Below are positions 53,868-64,000 of a DNA stretch of 64,000 bases, one piece after another. Both the position numbers and the translations under genes were made by a program. Under the pieces are notes generated by a model, which saw only the letters and a list, made by a program, of their open reading frames with translations, did not search any database and was not told the origin of the DNA. Origin of the DNA: Microbispora triticiradicis (GTDB taxonomy: Bacteria; Actinomycetota; Actinomycetes; Streptosporangiales; Streptosporangiaceae); assembly GCA_003260025.2 (NCBI GenBank), contig QFZU02000017.1, forward strand, positions 30,935 through 94,934, read 5' to 3'. Position 1 is the first letter of the stretch. Each line of letters begins with the position of its first letter.

Positions 53868-55250
53868 ATGCAGAACATGGGGGCCGCGTCGCGAGAGGTC
53901 CGGCGGCTCGCGGAGCGGACGCCGCCGTCGCGGGAGCGGTTCGTCGACCTGCTGCGAGCCGTGTCGATCGTCGCGGTGGTCCTCGGACACTGGCTGGCGA
54001 CGGTGGTCGGCTACGACGAGCACGGCGAGCTGACCGGCCGGTCGGCGCTGCCGGAGCTGCCGTGGGCGCGGCCGATCACCTGGGTGGTCCAGGTGATGCC
54101 CGTGTTCTTCCTCGTCGGCGGGTACGCCAACGCCGTCTCCCTGGCCGCGGAGCGACGCCGCGGAGGGAACGCCGCCGAGTGGCTGATCAGGCGGAGCGGC
54201 CGGCTGATCCCGCCGACCACGGCCCTGGTGCTGGTGCTGGGAGGCGGCGCGCTGGCGGCGGGCCTGTTCGACGCCGACCCTGCCCGGGTTCGTACGGTGG
54301 TCTGGCTGGCCTCGATCCCGTTGTGGTTCCTCGTGGCCTACCTGGTGGTGGTCGTGCTGACCCCGCCGATGTACGCCCTCCATCGCCGGTACGGACTCGC
54401 CGTCCCGCCGGTGCTGGTGGGGCTCGTCGCAGCCGGTGACGTGGCCCGTCTCCTCGGCCACGACTTCTGGGGCGGCGGCAACTTCCTGTTCGGCTGGCTG
54501 GCCGTCCACCAGACGGGTTTCGCCTGGCGGGACGGACTGTCGGCTCGCCCTCGCGTCGCGGTGTCGCTGCTGCTCGGCGGGACCGGCGCGCTGCTCCTGC
54601 TCACCCTCGCCGGTCCCTACCCGATCAGCATGATCAATGTGCCCGGCGAGCGGCTGCACAACATGTCCCCGCCCAGCCTGGCCCTGCTGGCGGTCGCCAC
54701 CGCCCAGCTCGGGGTGGCGCTGCTGCTGCGGGATCGGGGCGAGCGATGGTTACGGCGCGGCCGCAGGTGGATCGCCGTGGTCGCGGTCAACTCGGTGATC
54801 ATGACGATCTTCCTCTGGCACATCTCCGCCGCGATCCTGCTCGTCGCCGCGCTGCACGTCGCGGGCGTGCTGCCGACTCCGCAGGCCGGATCGGCCGCGT
54901 GGCTGGCCTGGCGGATCCCGTTGCTGGTCCTGTTCGGCGCCGCTCTCACGCCACTCGTCGCGATCTTCGGCCCGATCGAGGTGCGCGGCGCCCGGCGCCG
55001 GATCTCGCTCCCGACGCCGGCCGTCCTGGCGGGTATGGCGTCCTGCCGGGTCTTCCGGCCGTGCCTGGCCATCGCGGGATTCGCGGGAGTCGCCTTCGCC
55101 CTGCTCGCCAACAGCCTGTGGCCCAGCACCGCTCCGACCGGATCAGGAATGCCGGCGGTCGCGCTGGTCACCTACCTCGCCTGCGCGGCGGTCCTGCGCC
55201 TGCTGCGCTCGACTCCTCCTGCCACGGAGGCCGGACCGCGCCACCGGTGA
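53868..55250 (+). CDS. Acyltransferase 3 family membrane protein
   Basis: 460 residues with about ten membrane helices. The signature FVDLLRAVSIVAVVLGHWLATVV near the start contains the conserved Arg and His of acyltransferase-3/OafA-type enzymes, and MPVFFLVGGYANA is also typical of the family. These enzymes O-acylate sugars, antibiotics or wall polymers; the acceptor is unknown. It ends 36 bp from the convergent SpoIIE gene. It starts at ATG 53868 behind GGGGAA. No link to the flanking hydrolases is evident. Confidence 0.82.
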   Translation: MQNMGAASREVRRLAERTPPSRERFVDLLRAVSIVAVVLGHWLATVVGYDEHGELTGRSALPELPWARPITWVVQVMPVFFLVGGYANAVSLAAERRRGGNAAEWLIRRSGRLIPPTTALVLVLGGGALAAGLFDADPARVRTVVWLASIPLWFLVAYLVVVVLTPPMYALHRRYGLAVPPVLVGLVAAGDVARLLGHDFWGGGNFLFGWLAVHQTGFAWRDGLSARPRVAVSLLLGGTGALLLLTLAGPYPISMINVPGERLHNMSPPSLALLAVATAQLGVALLLRDRGERWLRRGRRWIAVVAVNSVIMTIFLWHISAAILLVAALHVAGVLPTPQAGSAAWLAWRIPLLVLFGAALTPLVAIFGPIEVRGARRRISLPTPAVLAGMASCRVFRPCLAIAGFAGVAFALLANSLWPSTAPTGSGMPAVALVTYLACAAVLRLLRSTPPATEAGPRHR

Positions 55251-55286
55251 CGCCGAATCCGGTAGCCGGCACGATGGCGTGGCGTC

Positions 55287-57845
55287 TCATGCCGCCCTGG
55301 AAACCTGGTCGCCATGTGTCCCGTCCGAGCTCGGCACGGGGGGAGGCAGGGCCTGTTCGCACCAGATGGTCTTGCCACAGGTCGACTGTCTCGTGCCCCA
55401 GCTCTGCGTGAGCTGTGCGACCAGCAGCAGTCCACGGCCTCCCTCGTCGAAGACGCGGGCCCGGCGCAGATGCGGTGCGGTGTTGCTGCCGTCCGAGACC
55501 TCGCAGATCAGTGTGCGGTCGCGGATCAGCCGCAGCTGAATCGGCCCGGTCCCGTGGCGCATGGCGTTGGTGACCAGCTCGCTCACCACGAGCCCGGTGA
55601 CGAACTCCATCTCGGCCAGTCCCCATACGAGGAGCTGGTCGATGGCGAGCTTGCGGGTGTACGTGACCACGGCCGGGTCGGCGGGGACGTCCCACGTGAC
55701 GATCTGGTCCGGGGAGAGGGCCGCGGTGCGTGCCAGGAGAAGGGCCGCGTCGTCGGCCGCGCGGCCGCCGAGCAGGGCGCCGGTCACGGTGTCGCAGGTG
55801 TTCTCAAGCGATGCGGTCGGCAGCGCCAGGGCGCGGCGCAGCTCGGCGAGGCCCTGGTCGATGTCCCGGTCGCGGGACTCGATCAGGCCGTCGGTGAACA
55901 GGGCGACGACGGTGCCCGCGGTCAGGCGCAGCTCGGTGGTTTCGAAGGGCAGGCCGCCGACGCCGAGAGGAGGGCCGACCGGCCCGCTCACCAGTTCCGT
56001 GGCGCCGTCGGGAGCGACCAGGACGGGCAGTGGGTGACCGGCGGTGGCCATGGTGCAACAGCGCGAGACGGGGTCGTAGACGGCGTACAGGCACGTGGCT
56101 CCCAGCTCGGCGAACGCGGCCGTGTCGCCTTCCGCCGTGCCGGGCTGTTCATCGCCGGTGAGGTGGATGACCAGGTCGTCCAGGTGCGTGAGGAGCTCGT
56201 CGGGCGGCAGGTCGACGTCGGCCAGCGTGCGTACGGCGGTGCGCAGCCGGCCCATGGTCGCGGCGGCGTGGATGCCGTGGCCGACGACGTCTCCGACGAC
56301 GAGGGCGACCCGGCAGCCGGACAGCGGGATCACGTCGAACCAGTCGCCGCCCACCCCGGTCTGTGCGCCCGCCGGCAGATAACGGGAGGCGATCTCCACC
56401 GCCGGCTGCACGGGCAGCCGCTGGGGCAGCAGACTGCGCTGCAGGGTCAGCGCGGTTTTGCGTTCGTGGGTGTAACGGCGGGCGTTGTCGATGACGACGC
56501 CGGCCTTGGCGGCGAGCTCCGCCGCGTAGGACAGGTCCTCCTCGTCGAATCGCCCGGGCAGCCGCGAGCGCCAGAAGCTGACCACGCCCATCCGCATTCC
56601 CCGGGCACGTAGCGGAGTCGTGATCAGGGAATGGATGCCGTGGTCCAGGATCCGGGCGGCCTCTTCCGGATCCCGGGACCGCCACGCGGTGGAGGTCCGC
56701 AGATCGGGCTCGATCACGGGGAGGCCGCGGTCGAGACTGCGGGCCTGGGGCGTGGGCGGGGCCCACGTGATCGGCCCGCCGGGCGGGTGGAACGACGCGG
56801 TGTTCCCGATGCCTCCGATCGCCACCCGGCACAGCGTCTCGCCCTCGTCCGGGTGGTGGTCATCGCCTTGTACGACGGCCACTTCCAGGTCGACCGTGAC
56901 GAAGTCGGCGAACTCGGGGACCACCACCTCCACCAGTTCCTCCGCCGTCCGCCGCACATCGAGGGTGGTGCCCACCGCCGTGCTGGCGTCGTACAGCAGT
57001 TGGAGGCGTCTGTGCGCCTTCTCGGTCAGCTTGCGGCTCTCCTCCAGCGAGTGCCCCATGCTGTTGAACGCGACTTCGAGCTCGCCGATCTCGCCCGCAC
57101 CGGTTTCGGGCATGCGCGCCGTGAGGTCTCCGTCGGCAAGCCGGGAGGCGACGGCGGCCGCTTTTCGCACCGGCCGGACGATCGACCGGATCAGGTAGGT
57201 GTCGAAGGCGAGGATGAGCAATATCGATCCCACCACCCCGATCGACGCCACCGCGGTGGCCCGGACAGCGGCTTCGGCGGCGTGTGCCTGTCGCGACGCG
57301 AGAAGTTGATCCTCAAAGGTCACGAACTGCTGAAACTGGCCCCTGATCGCGTCGACGCGGCGCTTTCCGTCTTGCGTCACCGCCACGGTGTGCACGGATG
57401 CCGGATCCCGCCGCGCGGCCTCCACGGTCGGGACCGAATAGTCACGGATGTAAGCCTCGATGGATTGCCTGATCCGGCGCGCCCGCTCTCCCTGCGCGGG
57501 GGCGCCCGCGGTCGCGAGACGCTCCAGGGTGGCCGCCTGCTCGGGAATGGCGGCGCGGGCCTGTCTCCATGGTTGCAGGAAGCTCTCCTCACCGGCGATG
57601 ACGAACCCCCGCTGGCCGGTCTCAAGGTCGATGACGAGTCTCTGGAGGTGGTTCGCGCTCGTCAGTACATGCCTGGAGTGGTTCGTCAGATCCACCGCCT
57701 CACGAAGACCCACGATCGCCGGCAGGAGGAACGCGAAGGCGCCGCTGATGAGGCCCAGGAGCAGCACGCTCACCACGATCGTGCGCCGGGTCAGTCCGCC
57801 TTTCCCCTCAGCCCGTCGCGTGCGACGCGAACCGCTTACCCCCAT
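55287..57845 (-). CDS. SpoIIE-type PP2C phosphatase with CHASE3, HAMP, GAF and RsbW-like ATPase domains
   Basis: About 852 residues. TM1 (VSVLLLGLISGAFAFLL), an extracellular CHASE3 domain (about 40-185), TM2 (SIGVVGSILLILAFDTYLI) and HAMP (RPVRKAAAVASRLADGDLTARMP) are followed by a GAF domain (about 280-430). The SpoIIE phosphatase has RSLLPQRLP, GVGGDWFDVIPL and VVGDVVGHG. A C-terminal HATPase_c (about 720-845) has ELVTNAMRHG and DEGGRGLLLVAQL. Such proteins dephosphorylate anti-anti-sigma factors while the ATPase domain acts as anti-sigma kinase. ATG 57845 (AAGG upstream) is preferred over a TTG at 57869. Confidence 0.9.
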   Translation of the reverse strand: MGVSGSRRTRRAEGKGGLTRRTIVVSVLLLGLISGAFAFLLPAIVGLREAVDLTNHSRHVLTSANHLQRLVIDLETGQRGFVIAGEESFLQPWRQARAAIPEQAATLERLATAGAPAQGERARRIRQSIEAYIRDYSVPTVEAARRDPASVHTVAVTQDGKRRVDAIRGQFQQFVTFEDQLLASRQAHAAEAAVRATAVASIGVVGSILLILAFDTYLIRSIVRPVRKAAAVASRLADGDLTARMPETGAGEIGELEVAFNSMGHSLEESRKLTEKAHRRLQLLYDASTAVGTTLDVRRTAEELVEVVVPEFADFVTVDLEVAVVQGDDHHPDEGETLCRVAIGGIGNTASFHPPGGPITWAPPTPQARSLDRGLPVIEPDLRTSTAWRSRDPEEAARILDHGIHSLITTPLRARGMRMGVVSFWRSRLPGRFDEEDLSYAAELAAKAGVVIDNARRYTHERKTALTLQRSLLPQRLPVQPAVEIASRYLPAGAQTGVGGDWFDVIPLSGCRVALVVGDVVGHGIHAAATMGRLRTAVRTLADVDLPPDELLTHLDDLVIHLTGDEQPGTAEGDTAAFAELGATCLYAVYDPVSRCCTMATAGHPLPVLVAPDGATELVSGPVGPPLGVGGLPFETTELRLTAGTVVALFTDGLIESRDRDIDQGLAELRRALALPTASLENTCDTVTGALLGGRAADDAALLLARTAALSPDQIVTWDVPADPAVVTYTRKLAIDQLLVWGLAEMEFVTGLVVSELVTNAMRHGTGPIQLRLIRDRTLICEVSDGSNTAPHLRRARVFDEGGRGLLLVAQLTQSWGTRQSTCGKTIWCEQALPPPVPSSDGTHGDQVSRAA

Positions 57846-57946
57846 GGCATGCCTTCTGACCAGCGGCAATCTCGTCTACTTCGTCATCTTACGACTGTGA
57901 CCCTTTCGCTCCCGGAAGGGAGCGGCGCCGCCCCCGGGCAGACGAA

Positions 57947-57990
57947 CGAGCGGGTCCGGCCGGGCGAGGTGCTCCGGCCGGACCCGCTCG
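57947..57990 (-). terminator. Strong hairpin after CBM2 xylanase gene
   Basis: A perfect 17-bp stem (57947-57963 with 57974-57990) and a 10-base loop, 31 bases past the minus-strand stop at 58021. Confidence 0.7.
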
Positions 57991-58020
57991 GTCCGGTTGT
58001 TCGGTTCTCAGGTCAGGCGG

Positions 58021-59328
<1,308 letters not shown>

Positions 59329-59330
59329 TC

Positions 59331-59378
59331 AGTGTGGAAACCACGCCGAAACATGTCAAGACTGGGGTGAAACTTTCG
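59331..59378 (-). promoter_or_regulatory. Promoter and TGAAACTTTCG element of CBM2 xylanase gene
   Basis: On the minus strand: -35 TTGACA (59354-59359), 17-bp spacer, -10 CACACT (59331-59336). CGAAAGTTTCA (59368-59378) lies 8 bp upstream of the -35. The arrangement is identical at the second xylanase gene. Confidence 0.7.
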
Positions 59379-59565
59379 GAGGCGGGCCGTCGTCAGGCTG
59401 GCGTCCTACCCCCGTATATGGCCTGCCCAGGGCCCTGGAAATTTTCGAGCCGGCCAGCCCGCCAGAAGGGCGGTAATGGCTGAAATTTACATCATCGCCC
59501 AGCGTGAGCCGTGCGCTCCGGCGGCCTCGGCGAGGTCTTCCCGATCACTCCGCCCACAACAAGCG

Positions 59566-59606
59566 AAGGCCTCCGGTACGGCGGCGTGCGCCGTGCCGGA
59601 GGCCTT
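59566..59606 (-). terminator. Hairpin after CBM13 xylanase gene
   Basis: An 18-bp stem with one wobble pair (59566-59583 with 59589-59606) and a 5-base loop, downstream of the minus-strand stop at 59650. The rest of the spacer to 59168 holds only the promoter and leader of the CBM2 xylanase gene. Confidence 0.65.
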
Positions 59607-59649
59607 CTTTCACCACCAGGAGAGAAGGAGAGTCAGCGGAGGAACTCGC

Positions 59650-61080
<1,431 letters not shown>

Positions 61081-61107
61081 TCAGGCAGGAGATCGCCTCG
61101 GGGACTC

Positions 61108-61155
61108 AGTGTGGAAACCCGGCCGAAACATGTCAAGACTTTAGTGAAACTTTCG
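61108..61155 (-). promoter_or_regulatory. Promoter and TGAAACTTTCG element of CBM13 xylanase gene
   Basis: On the minus strand: -35 TTGACA (61131-61136), 17-bp spacer, -10 CACACT (61108-61113), with CGAAAGTTTCA (61145-61155) 8 bp further upstream. Confidence 0.7.
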
Positions 61156-61257
61156 GAACGGCCGGCCCTCGCCCGGGTGTGTCGCACCCCGCCGGCATCC
61201 GCCCCGGTCTCCCGAAACGTCTCGGCGGGCCGTCGCCTCCGGCCCGGCCGGAATGCC

Positions 61258-61268
61258 TGAAAGTTTCA
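61258..61268. promoter_or_regulatory. TGAAAGTTTCA palindrome in divergent spacer
   Basis: A perfect 11-base element between the CBM13 xylanase (-) and the SGNH esterase (+). The 832-bp spacer 60951-61782 otherwise contains the xylanase promoter and two TGTTA-type operators; no gene is supported in it. Confidence 0.55.
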
Positions 61269-61450
61269 TCACACATCCCCTGCGCACCGGTGAGACGTAC
61301 GACATAAGACCTGCTGGGCCCGTCCCGGTCGTCGCACGCCCCGTACGCGAGACTGCGGGTCCTTGACTCCGTCTCGCCACCTCGGCTTTGCTCCGCCCCA
61401 CCACCACTTAGCGCACCGAAGGGAGAAGGGAGCCTGGAGCCCCAGGTAGT

Positions 61451-61464
61451 TGTTAACGTTAACA
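61451..61464. promoter_or_regulatory. TGTTAACGTTAACA operator (perfect palindrome)
   Basis: The most symmetrical of the four copies of this LacI-like site, 319 bp before the esterase start. Confidence 0.75.
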
Positions 61465-61726
61465 GCATCTCGTCTTGAAAGCGCACCACGCGGCCCGAGC
61501 GACGCGAGACCCCGGATGGACACACCACCTCCCTCCGCGGCCTCCCCTCGCCGTCGCTTTCGATGGGAGGTCGCCCGTACAGAGCGGGAGGAGCCGGATC
61601 GGCCGGCCCGTGACTCCTCGCAGCGGTGCGGCCCGTACGACGGGCCGGCCCGGCCACCCCGATCATGTTCGGCCGCAGAGCCACCACTTCACGGCGTTCG
61701 CCCCCTGAGAAAGCTGGGTACAAAAA

Positions 61727-61740
61727 TGTTAGCGATAACA
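61727..61740. promoter_or_regulatory. TGTTAGCGATAACA operator
   Basis: Fourth copy, 43 bp before the esterase start at 61783. An ATG at 61726 overlaps it, which argues that translation begins downstream. Confidence 0.65.
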
Positions 61741-61782
61741 GAAATAATCCATCGTCCGCGCTGGTCGCGTGCGCGGAAGTCG

Positions 61783-62689
<907 letters not shown>

Positions 62690-62699
62690 TCGAGGACCC

Positions 62700-62730
62700 C
62701 GCCGGGGCGGCCGGACCGGCCGCCCCGGCG
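62700..62730 (+). terminator. Inverted repeat after SGNH-CBM13 gene
   Basis: Two 15-base perfect arms (62700-62714, 62716-62730) separated by one base, 10 bases past the stop. Confidence 0.65.
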
Positions 62731-62891
62731 TAGGCCCGCCCGGCAGCGGCCCCCGCGGGCGCCGCCCCGTCATGTCCCCCAGCGGTCCCCTCCACCCCAA
62801 GCGCCCTGATCACGAGTAGCGGCCGGCCTCCGGCACCGCCGCCCGGACGCCGCGCCGACGGGTCACCACTTCGACAACGAAAGGACTTCGC

Positions 62892-64000
<1,109 letters not shown>

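Overview
The window is high-GC DNA from a filamentous actinomycete, most likely of the Streptosporangiales (Nonomuraea/Microbispora-like). The evidence is strong GC codon bias with many GTG starts, a multi-domain chaplin (aerial-hypha coat protein), a DUF5703 protein, an MFS-thymidylate kinase fusion, topoisomerase I with GxxGPY C-terminal repeats, and many secreted glycoside hydrolases with CBM2 and CBM13 modules. I identified families by reading motifs; no database search was possible.

Region 1 (1-24.3 kb) is mostly core genome. It holds the end of a TAP-like alpha/beta hydrolase, an XPB/helicase-associated protein, a divergent HxlR regulator and dienelactone-hydrolase-like protein, the ricT-holB-(MFS-tmk) group, and a 1,503-residue STAND NTPase with 14 WD40-like blades. 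These are followed by a metallophosphoesterase, a secreted FN3-FN3-CBM2 protein, topA, DUF5703, an eight-repeat chaplin with a companion membrane protein, an M20 peptidase and tRNA-Leu(GAG).

Region 2 (24.4-38.1 kb) is a sugar uptake and catabolism locus. One operon (34538 down to 28749) encodes a 2-hydroxyacid dehydrogenase, a lipoprotein binding protein, two ABC permeases, a YesL/DUF624 protein and a sugar isomerase. A second (27564 down to 24414) encodes a Gfo/Idh/MocA oxidoreductase, a DUF993 aldolase-like protein and another isomerase, with ATGA overlaps. A LacI regulator lies between them, and near-identical operators (GGAAAGCGCTTTCC type) precede both operons. A DUF2264 gene and a DeoR-HTH/LacI-sensor hybrid regulator complete the locus. 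No transporter ATPase is present, so a shared one elsewhere is presumed.

Region 3 (38.2-64 kb) is a secreted polysaccharide-degradation region: GH5-CBM13, GH54-CBM13, GH95-CBM13, GH2-CBM13, two GH10 xylanases (CBM2 and CBM13), an SGNH esterase-CBM13 and an acetylxylan esterase-CBM13. It is interrupted by a recombinase remnant, an IS30-HTH/MarR fusion regulator, DUF4097, a serine hydrolase, a beta-propeller protein, an acyltransferase and a SpoIIE phosphatase. Two palindromes recur upstream of the hydrolase genes: TGTTAnCGnTAACA (four copies) and TGAAAsTTTCA (seven copies, one of them diverged and one about 45 kb away before the FN3-CBM2 gene). They suggest a two-input regulon.

The most striking observation is that all four xylan-related genes between 58 and 64 kb carry internal out-of-frame deletions that remove signal peptides or catalytic segments, while the GH2, GH54, GH95 and GH5 genes are intact. 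The two xylanases share the same start-to-body distance, implying one deletion older than their duplication. This is either decay of a xylan cluster or a systematic assembly defect, and read-level checking would decide.
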